Program-made: the position numbers and the translations under genes
The notes under the pieces: generated by a model
The model's database searches: none
Seen by the model: only the letters and a program-made list of their open reading frames with translations
What the model was told of the DNA's origin: nothing
Shown here: one piece after another, positions 11,808-24,774 of the stretch
Layout: each line of letters opens with the position of its first letter
Numbering within the stretch: position 1 is the first letter of the stretch
Source: Gibbula magus
Lineage: Eukaryota > Mollusca > Gastropoda > Trochida > Trochidae
Assembly: GCA_936450465.1 (NCBI GenBank)
Contig: OW388289.1
Coordinates: 80,679,093-80,743,092, forward strand
Reading direction: 5' to 3'
DNA: 64,000 nucleotides

Positions 11808-14800
11808 ATGGATTATACAAGAACTGTTTTTATACTGGCTGTAGTGTGCTTTGGAACTGTATTCGGAAAAGAATGTAAGTCGACCTTTGTTCATATCTAC
11901 ATAGACGTATGAATATGAATAAAGTAATCTCTTGAAACAATCAGATTACATTTTGTTTCCATAAAATGCACAAATATCATATTGCCATCTACATGTAACG
12001 GTCTGTGTGACTGTCCGACATGCAGCTGCACCCCTAAGGTGCCTACTTCGAGTAGTTAACTTATTTATATAAACGTTTTTAACCACAGCTACTACTACAG
12101 CGGCAAGCACTCACTATAGTTCTCGCCGCTAATGGCTGCAATACTGCCGAAGCGGCGTTAAACAATAACTCACTCACTCACTCACTATAGTTCGTGCAAT
12201 TGAGAAATTTATGTAAATTGGGAATTCAGGGAAACGATTTAGTTACAAAACACATAACAATGTTTTCCCAAATTGCTTAAACATATTAATTTGTATTTTT
12301 GTATCGATACTTAGGAAACCTGTATAATAAAGTATCATAATATATTTAAAATGAAATAAATAACTACTTTATTACAAACATCACTTCAAGAAATACTCTA
12401 AGCGTGATAGTATTGTGACGGTTGTTGAATATTAACCAAACGACTTACAGTACAGGGAGGTTATACAGAAGAATATCCATCAAGAACTTTAAGATCAGCT
12501 TATGAGAAACTGCTTCAAATTCGCAGAACTAAAACAAAAATGGGGGAAATGGCTCTGAACTTTTCTGCTCCGAAACTTTGGAATTCGACGCTCTTCCAGC
12601 TTTCACTCGAGATGAAAAAATGTTCAACAAAATACTCTTTTCTCAGGCATCAAAGCCTATGTTTTCTCCGCCCACTTCAACAAGCGCTCCTGAGAAGTCA
12701 TTTAAATCTGGAAGATAGGCGCTATACAAATAGATTATCCTTCAATCCATACAAATAAATTATCATTTAATCAATACAAATAAATTATCATTTAATCAAT
12801 ACAAATAAATTATTATTCAATGCATACAAATCAATTATTTTATCATTCAATCCATACAAATCAATTATCATTCAATCCATACAACTAAATTATCATTCAA
12901 TCCATACAAATAAATTATCATTCAATCAATGCAAATAAATTATCATTTAATCAATACAAATAAATTATCATTCAATCCATACAAATCAATTATCATTCAA
13001 TCCATACAAATCAATTATTTTATCATTCAATCCATACAAATCAATTATCATTCAATCCATACAACTAAATTATCATTCAATCCATACAACTAAATTATCA
13101 TTTAATCAATACAAATACATTATCATTCAATCCATACAAATAAATTATCATTCAATCCATACAACTAAATTATCATTTAATCAATACAAATAAATTATCA
13201 TTCAATCCATACAAATAAATTATCATTCAATCAATACAAATAAATTATCATTCAATCAATACAAATAAATTATCATTCAATCCATACAAATGAATTATCA
13301 TTCAATCAATACAAATGAATTATCATTCAATCCATACAAATGAATTATCATTCAATCAATACAAATGAATTATTATTCAATCAATACAAATGAATTATCA
13401 TTCAATCAATACAAATGAATTATCATTCAATCAATACAAATGAATTATCATTCAATTCATACAAATAAATTATCATTCAATCAATACAAATAAATTATCA
13501 TTCACTTTAAGGGATTACAGATCTGAGACAGTTGTAGATGAACACTTAAGTTTTTTAACAGTAGCTGACGGTCGAGGAATATTACTTAAAGGGATTATTA
13601 TAAGAAGAAACCATGATACCGAGGATATGTTAAGTTTGTGTGCTCTCAGGATTTTCCTGCAGTTGACTGCATGGGTCCACAACCTTTCCATTTCTGAGGT
13701 TAAATAGTTTCTCTATATCATCAACCGTTTTTCAGTCTATTTGTTTGGATATCGCTTGAAATTGAAGATCCCTGGTAAAGAGAGACGCTTATAAAATTAT
13801 TGTTTACGACTGTTTACAGTCAGTCTATATTAGTTGCTCAATGCCGGATACTCCATGTGCCTCGGTGGCGCAGTGTGATAAAGCGTTAGCTCACTAGCTA
13901 GTGGTGTTAGTGGATACCGTTTCGAGTCACATTTTCGTCAAAGCATTTGCAGTTCACATTCTGAAATGTATTTGAGAAGTTGTTCAAAATGAGTATAAAA
14001 TATTTTTTTCAGATCTTTAACTCATACAGGCTAAGCTTTCTTAGAGAAAGGTTCAGAGTTATAATAATTCTAATTCTTCCTGATAGGGATTAAACTTTAC
14101 TTACAGTGTTGTAAGTCCCTCGTACCGAGTGATGGGAATTAAAAAGGTCATTTCAAACATCACGTTATATGGCTAGTAGGCTGATAAAATACAGATTCAA
14201 GAGGTTTGTAGAAGATTAACCAAAGGGCAATATATCTGGGACGGTTGTATAATTATACTTAAAATGCTTACTGGTACTGATGGGTTTTAGGAGAATATTC
14301 ATACGGCTCGCAATTCTTGGAGGGTTATAGAAGAATAGGCATACGGCTTATAGATCCGGCAGGCTTGTAGAAGAATAGGCATAGGGCTTACAGATCCGGC
14401 AGGCTTGTAGAAGAATAGGCATATATAGGGCTTACATATCCGGGTAGGTTTTAGAAGAATAGGCATATCACTTATAGATCCGGCATGATTGTAGAAGAAT
14501 AGGCATAGGGCTTACAGATCCGGGTAGGTTCTAGAAGAATACACATTGGGCTTACAGAACCGGGTAGGTTTTAGAAGAATAGGCATATGGCTTATAGATC
14601 TGGGAGGCTTGCAGAAGAAAACGTATACATGTAGGAACTTACAGATTCGGGTAGATTGTAGATGTTTACTCAAAGAGGAAACAATTCGGGCCTGTAGAAG
14701 AACAATTAAAGGTCGTTCAGTACCGTAGGGTTACAGAATAATATTTCAAAGGGCTTACAGTTCCCTGGTGGTTGTAGGCGGTAACTTAAAGTTTTTATAA

Positions 14801-17800
14801 TTCCGTGAGGGTGCTACAAGAATACTCAAAGTGCCTTTAGTTCCTGACGCTTTTAGGGGAATACTCAAACATTGCCTGGAATGTTAAATATAATACTCGA
14901 AGAAATACTATTCAATAAGCTTGTGAAAAACACTCAAAGAGATTACAGATCCTGAGGGTTGTAGAAGACTACTAAAAGGGCTTATAGTTTCTTAGGGTTG
15001 TAGAGGATAACTCAAAGGGCTTACAGTTTCTGAGGGTTGTAGAGGATAACTCAAAAGGCTTACAGTTGCTGAGGGTTGTGGAGGACTACTCAAAGAGCTT
15101 ACAGTTCCTGAGGATTACTGAAATGGCTTACAGTTCCCGAGGGTTGTAGAGGATGAGTGAAAGGGCTTACAGTTCCCAAGGGTTGTAGGGGATTACTGAA
15201 AGGGATTACAGTTACTGAGGGTTGTAGAGGATTAGTGAAAGATCTTACAGATCCTGAGGATTGTAGAGGACTACTCAAAGGGCTTACAGTTTCTTAGGGT
15301 TGTAGAGGATTACTGAAAGGGCTTACATTTTTTAGGGTTGTAGAGGAAAACTTAAAAGGCTTACATTTTCGGAGGGTTGTAGAGGATAACTCAAAAGGCT
15401 TACAAATCCGGAGGGTTGTAAAGGACTACTCAAAGGGCTTACAGATCCTGAGGGTTGTGGAGGATAACCCAAAGGGCGTACAGATCCTGAGGGTTGTAGA
15501 GGACTGCTCAAAGAGCTTACAGATCAGGAGGGTTGTAGAGGACCACTCAAAGGGCGTACAGATCAGGAGGGTTGTGGAGGACTACTCAAAGGGCGTACAG
15601 ATCAGGAGGGTTGTAGAGGACCACTCAAAGGGCGTACAGATCAGGAGGGTTGTAGAGGATAACTCAAAGGGCGTACAGATCAGGAGGGTTGTAGAGGACT
15701 ACTCAAAGGGCGTACAGATCAGGAGGGTTGTAGAGGACCACTCAAAGGGCGTACAGATCAGGAGGGTTGTAGAGGACCACTCAAAGGGCGTACAGATCAG
15801 GAGGGTTGTAGAGGACTACTCAAAGGGCGTACAGATCAGGAGGGTTGTAGAGGACTACTCAAAGGGCGTACAGATCAGGAGGGTTGTGGAGGACCACTCA
15901 AAGGGCGTACAGATCAGGAGGGTTGTAGAGGACCACTCAAAGGGCGTACAGATCAGGAGGGTTGTAGAGGACTACTCAAAGGGCGTACAGATCAGGAGGG
16001 TTGTAGAGGACCACTCAAAGGGCGTACAGATCAGGAGGGTTGTGGAGGACTACTCAAAGGGCGTACAGATCAGGAGGGTTGTAGAGGACCACTCAAAGGG
16101 CGTACAGATCAGGAGGGTTGTAGAGGACCACTCAAAGGGCGTACAGATCAGGAGGGTTGTGGAGGACCACCCAAAGGGCGTACAGATCAGGAGGGTTGTA
16201 GAGGACCACTCAAAGGGCGTACAGATCAGGAGGGTTGTAGAGGACTACTCAAAGGGCGTACAGATCAGGAGGGTTGTGGAGGACTACTCAAAGGGCGTAC
16301 AGATCAGGAGGGTTGTGGAGGACTACTCAAAGGGCGTACAGATCAGGAGGGTTGTGGAGGACTACTCAAAGGGCGTACAGATCAGGAGGGTTGTAGAGGA
16401 CTACTCAAAGGGCGTACAGATCAGGAGGGTTGTGGAGGATAACCCAAAGGGCGTACAGATCCTGAGGGTTGTAGAGGACTGCTCAAAGAGCTTACAGATC
16501 AGGAGGGTTGTAGAGGACCACTCAAAGGGCGTACAGATCAGGAGGGTTGTGGAGGACTACTCAAAGGGCGTACAGATCAGGAGGGTTGTAGAGGACCACT
16601 CAAAGGGCGTACAGATCAGGAGGGTTGTAGAGGATAACTCAAAGGGCGTACAGATCAGGAGGGTTGTAGAGGACTACTCAAAGGGCGTACAGATCAGGAG
16701 GGTTGTAGAGGACCACTCAAAGGGCGTACAGATCAGGAGGGTTGTAGAGGACCACTCAAAGGGCGTACAGATCAGGAGGGTTGTAGAGGACTACTCAAAG
16801 GGCGTACAGATCAGGAGGGTTGTAGAGGACCACTCAAAGGGCGTACAGATCAGGAGGGTTGTAGAGGACTACTCAAAGGGCGTACAGATCAGGAGGGTTG
16901 TGGAGGACTACTCAAAGGGCGTACAGATCAGGAGGGTTGTGGAGGACTACTCAAAGGGCGTACAGATCAGGAGGGTTGTGGAGGACTACTCAAAGGGCGT
17001 ACATATCCTGAGGGTTGTAGAGGACCACTCAAAGGGCGTACAGATCAGGAGGGTTGTAGAGGACTACTCAAAGGGCGTACAGATCAGGAGGGTTGTAGAG
17101 GACCACTCAAAGGGCGTACAGATCAGGAGGGTTGTAGAGGACTACTCAAAGGGCGTACAGATCAGGAGGGTTGTAGAGGACTACTCAAAGGGCGTACAGA
17201 TCAGGAGGGTTGTAGAGGACTACTCAAAGGGCGTACAGATCAGGAGGGTTGTAGAGGACTACTCAAAGGGCGTACAGATCAGGAGGGTTGTAGAGGACCA
17301 CTCAAAGGGCGTACAGATCAGGAGGGTTGTAGAGGACTACTCAAAGGGCGTACAGATCAGGAGGGTTGTAGAGGACCACTCAAAGGGCGTACAGATCAGG
17401 AGGGTTGTAGAGGACTACTCAAAGGGCGTACAGATCAGGAGGGTTGTAGAGGACTACTCAAAGGGCGTACAGATCAGGAGGGTTGTAGAGGACTACTCAA
17501 AGGGCGTACAGATCAGGAGGGTTGTAGAGGACTACTCAAAGGGCGTACAGATCAGGAGGGTTGTAGAGGACCACTCAAAGGGCGTACAGATCAGGAGGGT
17601 TGTAGAGGACTACTCAAAGGGCGTACAGATCAGGAGGGTTGTAGAGGACTACTCAAAGGGCGTACAGATCAGGAGGGTTGTAGAGGACTACTCAAAGGGC
17701 GTACAGATCAGGAGGGTTGTAGAGGACTACTCAAAGGGCGTACAGATCAGGAGGGTTGTAGAGGACCACTCAAAGGGCGTACAGATCAGGAGGGTTGTAG

Positions 17801-20692
17801 AGGACTACTCAAAGGGCGTACAGATCAGGAGGGTTGTAGAGGACCACTCAAAGGGCGTACAGATCAGGAGGGTTGTAGAGGACTACTCAAAGGGCGTACA
17901 GATCAGGAGGGTTGTGGAGGACTACTCAAAGGGCGTACAGATCAGGAGGGTTGTGGAGGACTACTCAAAGGGCGTACAGATCAGGAGGGTTGTGGAGGAC
18001 TACTCAAAGGGCGTACATATCCTGAGGGTTGTAGAGGACCACTCAAAGGGCGTACAGATCAGGAGGGTTGTAGAGGACTACTCAAAGGGCGTACAGATCA
18101 GGAGGGTTGTGGAGGACTACTCAAAGGGCGTACAGATCAGGAGGGTTGTAGAGGACTACTCAAAGGGCGTACAGATCAGGAGGGTTGTGGAGGACTACTC
18201 AAAGGGCGTACAGATCAGGAGGGTTGTGGAGGACTACTCAAAGGGCGTACAGATCCGGAGGGTTGTAGAGGACTACTCAAAGGGCGTACAGATCCGGAGG
18301 GTTGTAGAGGACTACTCAAAGGGCGTACAGATCAGGAGGGTTGTGGAGGATAACTCAAAAGGCTTACATATCCTGAGGGTTGTGGAGGACTACTCAAAGG
18401 GCGTACAGATCAGGAGGGTTGTGGAGGACTACTCAAAGGGCGTACAGATCAGGAGGGTTGTAGAGGACTACTCAAAAGGCGTACAGATCCGGAGGGTTGT
18501 GGAGGATAACTCAAAAGGCTTACATATCCTGTGGGTTGTGGAGGACTACTCAAAGGGCTTACAGTTTCTGAGGGTTGTAGAGGACTACTCAAAGGGCTTA
18601 CAAATACTGAGGGTTGTAGGGGATAACTCAAATAGCTTACAGATCTGGAGGGTTGTAGAGGATAACTCAAATAGCTTTCAGATTCTGAGGGTTGTAGAGG
18701 ACTACTCAAAGAGCTTACAGATCCGGAGGGTTGTAGAGGATTACTGAAAGGGCTTACAGATCCTGAGGGTTGTGGAGGATAACTCAAAGGGCTTACAGAT
18801 CCTGAGGGTTGTAGAGGACTACTCAAAGGGCTTACAGATCCTGAGGGTTGTGGGGGATAACTCCAAGGGATTACAGATCCTGAGGGTTGTAGAGGATAAC
18901 TCAAAAGGCTTACAGTTTCTGAGGGTTGTATGGAATTACTGAACGGGCTTACAGTTACTAGGGTTGTAGGGGATTACTGAAAGGGCTTAAGTTTCCGAGG
19001 GTTGTAGGGGATTACTGAAAGGTGTTACAGTTCCCGAGGTAGTAGAGGATTACTGAAAGGGTTTACAGTTCCCGAGGGTAGTCGAGGATTGCTGAACGGG
19101 CTTACAGTTCCCGAGGGTTTAAGGGGATTACTTAAAGGACTTACAGTTCCCGAGGGTTGTAGAGGATTCCTGAACGGGCTTGCAGTTCCCGAGGGTTTAA
19201 GGGGATTACTTAAAGAACTTTCAGTTCCCGAGGGTTGTAGAGGATTCCTGAACGGGCTTACAGTTCCCGAGGGTTGTAGAGGATTACTGAAAGGGCTTAA
19301 AGTTACTGAGGGTTGTAGGGGATTCCTCAAACGGTTTACAGTTCTTGGGGGCCGGGTGTACCACTGTTAATTGTAGCCGATTGAAGGGGATGCAAACCAT
19401 GGAAAGGAGTAAACAGACTGTTTATACGTACGTTACGGTACTATTGGTACACTTAATTGTACAAACATTATATTCACATTTCTTTTGGCTATTATTACAA
19501 TTACTTTCTTGAAATATATTGTAATATTAACATATAATCCCACTTCAGTCGATGAGCTGTGCAGAGGCAACAAGACAGTGGTCGCGGTGAATGGTACCTT
19601 CTGTGAGAAGTTCGTCATCTGCCACAACGGGGAGGCGGGGGATGACCAGTACTGCCCAGCAGGGACTCTCTTCAGTGAGGAGAAAGGAGAATGTGACCAC
19701 AAATACAATGTTAACTGTAAAGACGACACACCCAGTCAGTCACCCAGCCGCCCACTCTTCATGTTCCAGAACTTCAATTCAGGTAGAAAACTAATCTTAT
19801 TATTATACTTTACATGCTGCATTATTACTAACTCCGCCTGCTAAACGCGCTACCAAAACAAACTTTAAAAATACATGATACTTTATACCACGGGCCTTAC
19901 AACGACTAAAACAGGAAACCGTCATTCCCAAGAGGTTAACGGAATTAATTGAAAACTGCAATAAAGGTTTTTGAAACATCTTCATAACCAGAAGATACAG
20001 TAGAGAGAAAAGGAATTTTGGCTTATTTTTAAGGCCCTATAGTCATGTTGTGTCAAAGATTTGAAGTTTAAAAGTAAAATTATGTCGCAAACAACTATTA
20101 GTAATAACATTTCCATATTTATAAATTGCCACACCGTCTGGCGAAAATCGTTGTTGAAATAATAATTTCAGCACGATATGTTTGAACAAGCATAAAAATA
20201 AAGGTATAATGACACTATGACTTTTAATCTGCCTAAGCTGAGTAGCGTGTCTGCTAACGAATTATGCTTCACTTCACTATTAACATGGAGTTGTTTTATT
20301 ACCAATTACTTCAATGATTTGAAATTGGGGGTCTGTGACTCATTAGCAGACACTTTAATCAGCATAGGCAGATAACTGTGATCTCATTTTATCCTCGACG
20401 CGGTGTCCCTTTAAGTTCAAACCACAAGGAATTGGTATTCTAATACCTACACCACATATGTTGTATTCTAGATTGTTTCTACGGTCCCTGGCCCGGCAAC
20501 TGTTCCTTCTTCAGTATCTGTGTACGTGCTAAACGTTTCGACTTCCACTGCAACGTAGACCTCGTCATGGACCCCATGATCAACATGTGCAACTACCCCA
20601 GGTTTCTTGAAGACAGTGCCAAGCAGTACTGTGGGATACCCGCAGAGCCGGACCTAAGAAACCCCTTCCTACAACTCAAAGTTCCAAAGTAA
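11808..20692 (+). CDS. Secreted protein with two chitin-binding (CBM14-like) domains, gene 2
   Basis: Predicted exons 11808-11874, 19549-19782 and 20472-20692 give 173 residues. All junctions are phase 1 with GT-AG ends. Exon 1 codes a signal peptide (MDYTRTVFILAVVCFGTVFG). Exon 2 codes a CBM14 domain with spacing C-x13-C-x5-C-x10-C-x12-C-x7-C, then a Ser/Pro-rich linker. Exon 3 codes a second six-cysteine domain, C-x8-C-x5-C-x9-C-x12-C-x13-C, and a tail ending KVPK. NKT and NGT sequons lie in domain 1. Intron 1 (7.7 kb) is unusually long because it holds two large minisatellites. The exon order, phases and promoter match genes 1 and 3, which argues for tandem duplication. The extracellular role is inferred from the domain family only. 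Confidence 0.85.
12100..12190 (+). mobile_element. SINE 3' end with CTCA microsatellite tail
   Basis: The block GCTGCAATACTGCCGAAGCG, followed by GCGTTAAACAATAA and a (CTCA)n run, has the form of a SINE 3' end with a simple-repeat tail. I recall similar tails in gastropod genomes, which needs checking by search. The 5' head is not recognisable. Confidence 0.55.
12720..13507. repeat. 25-bp AT-rich minisatellite in intron 1 of gene 2
   Basis: About 31 copies of a unit near AATACAAATAAATTATCATT plus CAATC. Variant positions are AAT/CAT in the first part, AAA/ACT in the middle and TAA/TGA/TCA before ATTATC. A block of TGAATTATC variants at 13290-13445 and a few units with an extra TTTTAT indicate local unit amplification. 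Confidence 0.95.
13858..13932 (+). mobile_element. tRNA-derived SINE head (degenerate)
   Basis: GCCTCGGTGGCGCAGTGTGA resembles a tRNA 5' end with A box, and GTTTCGAGTCA about 55 bases later resembles a B box. The tail is not delimited. Confidence 0.45.
14290..19350. repeat. 39-bp minisatellite array with higher-order structure
   Basis: The core (about 15440-18760) is an almost perfect 39-bp array (unit GAGGGTTGTAGAGGACTACT then CAAAGGGCGTACAGATCAG). The left flank (about 14290-15440, with 40-bp variants before 14740) and the right flank (18760-19350) are diverged units with indels. Variant units show a higher-order period near 1 kb: the CAGATCCTG/GACTGC variant recurs at 15481 and 16456 (975 bp, 25 units), and the ACATATCCTG variant at 17001 and 18015 (1014 bp, 26 units). 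Because 39 is divisible by three and the unit has no stop, one + frame stays open for 1096 codons without a single ATG. The whole array lies between a good donor (11875) and acceptor (19548), so it is treated as intronic. Confidence 0.95.
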
Positions 20693-20721
20693 TTACAGAA
20701 CTTTATGGAGGTTAACGATTA

Positions 20722-20727
20722 AATAAA
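20722..20727 (+). terminator. Polyadenylation signal of gene 2
   Basis: AATAAA 30 bases after the stop codon. Confidence 0.6.
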
Positions 20728-20729
20728 AG

Positions 20730-21550
20730 AACTAAACATTCAAGGAGATGTGTTATGACTTGTTTAATGTTTCTCATAATAACCACGAGTTTAGACTAAA
20801 GTATGATTTTATATTGTGAACATTACCCGCTACCCTATTCTAAAACATGTCCTAGCTAAGGACACGAATTAGTGACTACAAAGAACAGTTGGAATCAACG
20901 TTAGGACTGTCATCATTGTATTCGTCTAAAAAGCAGAACATGAATTCGCTCTTCTGTTTCAAGAGAATTCATGTTAATTTGGTTTAAACTATTCATTGCG
21001 TCTTCAGTCGGTCATAACAATTTATAACAAAGCATTTAACAACATGTCTTCAATGTTACAGTAAACTTTCCTAGGTGTCAATTGACAACTTGCAACTTGC
21101 TTCCTTGTAACTGTCCTAGATTGCAATTGTAAAATATGTCAACTGTCCTACATGGAAAAGTTGGCAATTATCCTTGGTGGTAGTAGTGCTTGATGACAAA
21201 TATCCTAATTGTATGAAGCTGCCGTAATTAAATGCTTATTAACAAGCTTAAAAACAGTGTCCCGGTTCTCAGGTAAAATAGTTGAATCATTCAAATTCGA
21301 ATTCATTCAAGACAATTCTGACGTTGATGAAGATTCGGAAACATCAGATATATGATTAGAGGATATTACACGACGTCGCGTTAAATATTGTTTCTTATTT
21401 AGCAAGCTAGTTGAGGGTCATTGCACAAATGGTTAAGTTGATTGTAAAAGAGACTAGGGAAGAATGATATGGAAATGTATCTACATGTTAAGCCGGATAG
21501 TATGCACTACACCTCACTTGTTGTTGCATTCTCGATATTCCAGAGTATAC
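20730..21550. other. Intergenic region without recognisable feature
   Basis: AT-rich, with no domain-bearing frame and no clear repeat structure. Confidence 0.4.
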
Positions 21551-21555
21551 GCTCC

Positions 21556-22336
21556 AATAAATCTACTCAGAATACTCTGGACCTTTGCATGGCTCGGCTC
21601 GATAACTTTATTATCTCCCTTCGTTCGCCTGCCTTTCTCGCCAGCCATCTGGGTGCGTCTTTCAAAGTCAACTCTGTTCGCTGTGCGAGAAGCATAAGGA
21701 AGGGAATCGGGTAGACAGATCCAATTTCGCAATCGTTTTGGCCCCAGTGGCCCGAGTGCGAAATCAGCTCCACTAGAAAACGCCCGTTAAATCTCGAACA
21801 AGAAGACAGATTGGCATTCGGCACGAAATATTCGAACTTCTGAAATTTATTTTGACTGAGCGAACTCCAACGAAGGAATCCGAAATGCCAACATTGAAGA
21901 TAATTACGAAAACAAATGACAACTACAATGCAGGAAGAAACTCGCACATGACACAATCCTTTCGGGTAAAAACGTACGATCGTGATAATAAAAAGAGAAA
22001 CCGTTTTTCTTTGACATAGGCCCCATTACGCTTCGCCACGTGCACATACCATTCAGTCGAATGAGCTCACATGTAAACAGCCCCTTCGGAAAGTCAAATG
22101 TAAATATAAACGTTCCGGCCGAAAGGATGACGCACATTGCTGTATTTTGGTAGCAAATATATTTATATATAGTTTTGATGAACACTTCAAAGAGCTTTCA
22201 GTGTAATTGAATACATTTTTAGACGCTTAAATTCCCAGCGGAGACCGCAGATTGGATGAAATACCAGTCAGGGGAGGTAATAAAATTATCGGGCCGAGCC
22301 ATGCATTGGTCCAGAGTATACTGAGTAGATTTATCG
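21556..22336. mobile_element. Non-autonomous DNA element, ~65-bp inverted ends
   Basis: The left end (AATAAATCTACTCAGAATAC and following, to about 21625) and right end (about 22270-22336) are inverted copies. They share ACTCTGGACC, GCATGGCTCGG and ATTATxTCCC. The interior open frames have no recognisable domain. Confidence 0.75.
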
Positions 22337-22626
22337 CGAATGGTTGTTGTTGTCCGTGGCAACCCTTCATAAAAGTGTCCTATTCATTATCGATATCAGG
22401 ACTCTTTTGGGTGATTTAAACGACAAAGACAGCAATAAGCATGAATAATTAAACATGAGCTAAATATTGTATTGAATAAGATCATGACGCGGGAAAACTA
22501 ATTTTAATTCTTCGTTTACCGATAATATCGAAACAAATTTCAACATCATTCGTTTTAATGGATAAAAGTAATACACATCATATAAAAAGTTTATGTTACC
22601 TAAATATTTGACAGTCCGAGCATAAA

Positions 22627-23408
22627 TACTGAACAGCAAAAGAAACGCGAGTTTTAATGATTAACATAGTCTCTGTTTGCATATCAGCCCATGGTGAGTC
22701 ATACATGTCAGGGAACATGCTATTGGTACTGTAGAGTACAGATTACCATTGCAAAGTCAAAGGGTATCAGTTCGCGAAATGCACGTCACATGTTGTCATG
22801 ATAACATGATCTGCACTGGTAAAATTCAAATTACTGTAGTGCTGTAATCCGAGACCTGCTCTGTGAAAAGGATCCCAAATTGTGACTCCAGCCTAAATGT
22901 TTAAGAAGGTAATGCTTAGCAAAAAAAAATCGGGAACTTTTTGGAAACTGGGATATTGGCCGATTGCAATTTGCAAGGACTGTAAATGTGCACCTTGGTA
23001 CCGAAAAAAGAATGCAATACCAAAATGAGACATATAGAACCATTGTGAATGAAATTCAAAATGACGTGATAACGTCGAATCAACATCAGCAAAGACAGGG
23101 GTTTGCACCAAAAACTTCATGGGAGTGTTTGCACGAGTTCCATTTGCATTTAAAAGCACCCTAGGCCCTTCATCATCTGAACAGGAATGTGGCGTTTTCC
23201 CCAGAGAATGACTATGGCACAAGATAATGCTCTGCAGAAGTTCTACACCAGTATTGACGTTTCGTTATGTCTGCATGTTGTTCAACACGTTATTAACATC
23301 ATGTCAATATGATTTGAATGCTCTAATATATATATATTTCCTCAACACAGCGTTATCAATAATTACGAACTTGTTACAGTGGACTCGCGTTTCTTTTGCT
23401 GTTCAGTA
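22627..23408. mobile_element. Tc1/mariner-like MITE with 26-bp terminal repeats
   Basis: The left end TACTGAACAGCAAAAGAAAC (continuing GCGAGT) is exactly inverted at the right end (ACTCGCG...CTGTTCAGTA). TA dinucleotides sit at both ends. No transposase frame was found inside. The same terminal repeat occurs once at 1264-1289 beside Tc1-like transposase remains. Confidence 0.85.
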
Positions 23409-23569
23409 TATATTCCTATTAAGAATCAACTTTCGCAATTTCATTGGCGCTGTGCAACACAGATGATATGTCCGATTCCTTAAAACCTCACCATGAAATG
23501 TACAATTTGTGACAATGTGTTGCAAAATGACCCAGATGGCCTATGGTCCCACGATTTCCGAACATTCGG

Positions 23570-23905
23570 GCATTCAGCATCCTCGGTTACCCAGGGTTTT
23601 ATATATGCTCCATTACTCTCCACTATATCACCCCTGGGAAACTCCATCAATTGGCGAGCCAATGACAATTCATAATACTTCGTTGCAAAGCACGCGCGGT
23701 CATTTTGTTAGCCATCCGTCACCGGTTATCTCCCTTGACCATTTCCGTTTTATCCTATTGAGCATTTTCTTTCGTTACTGACTTCGTCACGGCGGCCAAG
23801 GGCGGGTAATTTTAGTACAGATTTCTCTGATAGAGTTTCCCAGGGGTGATATAGTGGAGAGTAACGGAGCATATATGAAACCTTGGGTAACCGAGGATGG
23901 GCATT
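23570..23905. mobile_element. Foldback element with ~75-bp arms
   Basis: The left arm (23575-23646) and right arm (23829-23901) are nearly perfect inverted copies containing ATCCTCGGTTACCCAGGGTT, CTCTCCACTATATCACCCCT and GGGAAACTC. About 180 bp separate the arms. Confidence 0.85.
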
Positions 23906-24014
23906 CAGTTGACGCGCGAGAATTTTTTTTTTTAAATTGTTATATTAATCGGAATAAATAAGATTTAAGTAAATTACTGCCATAATATTCTCGATGCATC
24001 GGGAACAAGAAAAA

Positions 24015-24768
24015 AGTGAGCATGGCTCACATACCCCCGCCATCTGCTATCCGTCCATTGAGAATAATAGATGTGAAGGGTACTATGTTTAAAAAACAGC
24101 TTCAAGCATCATAATATTGTCCAAAATAATTTTGGGAACTGGCTTTGTTATTACAAAATTTCATTCACCCAGATGTAATATTTTTCAGGTAACTTAATTT
24201 TTCCCATTAGAGCATCACACCGGTAATTTGTATCAAGTTCAAGGGCTTCATAACTCCGTAAAAATAACATTTCGGAACTGGACTGTGAACTCGATGAAGA
24301 GTATCATCTGGACTACCTACATGTTAACTTTTTACTCACCTAGATGTAATAGTTGCCGAGAAAACTTGTCCCAATTGGAGCATCACAGCTCTGTTGGTAC
24401 TAAGTTCAATTTCGGATTCAAGGGCCATAACTCCGTAAAAAGTAATATTTCGGAAGTGGTTTTCGAACAAGATAAAGAGTATGGTCATGACTACTCACAA
24501 CTAAAATTACATTCACCTAGTTTGAACAGTTTCCGAGAACACTTGTCCCTATTGAACACAATAAAACTAAGTCAAAAAGTGACGTTTCGATCGAAACGAC
24601 AAAAAATTTAAATCTCAGAAAATTGAAAATTGTCTTTGCGCGATCGGAAGAACATGGTTAACAACTGTACAAAGTTTGGTTGATGTACCTTTGACGGAAA
24701 GACGGACGGACGGACGGACGGAATGACCGCTATATACCCCCGCTTACTTCGAAGCGGGGGTATAAATA
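24015..24768. mobile_element. Element with CATACCCCCGC ends and internal ~180-bp repeats
   Basis: Begins CACATACCCCCGCC and ends CTTCGAAGCGGGGGTATA, with a GACGGACGGACGG run just inside the right end. The interior repeats a block beginning CAAGGGC-TCATAACTCCGTA (24239 and 24419), with a more diverged third copy. The ORF at 24228-24611 is built from these repeats and is not a gene. Confidence 0.65.
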
Positions 24769-24774
24769 TAAGGA

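Noticed and set aside
12720..13507. CRISPR-like array
   Set aside because: Units are contiguous without unique spacers, and the sequence is eukaryotic. Simple minisatellite.
13858..13932. Functional tRNA gene
   Set aside because: A and B boxes are present but arms and anticodon loop do not fold into a tRNA. More likely a SINE head; the same holds for 32557 and 46250.
15457..18747. 1096-codon open frame with 13-residue repeats
   Set aside because: Starts at GTG, has no ATG anywhere, follows the 39-bp array exactly and ends where unit indels begin. It lies between good splice sites of gene 2. Treated as a minisatellite.
18449..19370. Repeat-rich - strand frames (SGSVSPLSSPLQP type) and the short + frame at 19089
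   Set aside because: Shadows of the same 39-bp array in other frames; the period alone keeps them open.
21464..22185. Several overlapping 70-130 codon frames
   Set aside because: Lie inside an element with inverted ends, with no recognisable domain and frames open on both strands.
22893..23222. 109-codon - strand frame
   Set aside because: Inside the TA-flanked MITE at 22627-23408; no transposase motif could be recognised.
24228..24611. 127-codon frame
   Set aside because: Composed of ~180-bp internal tandem repeats of a transposable element.
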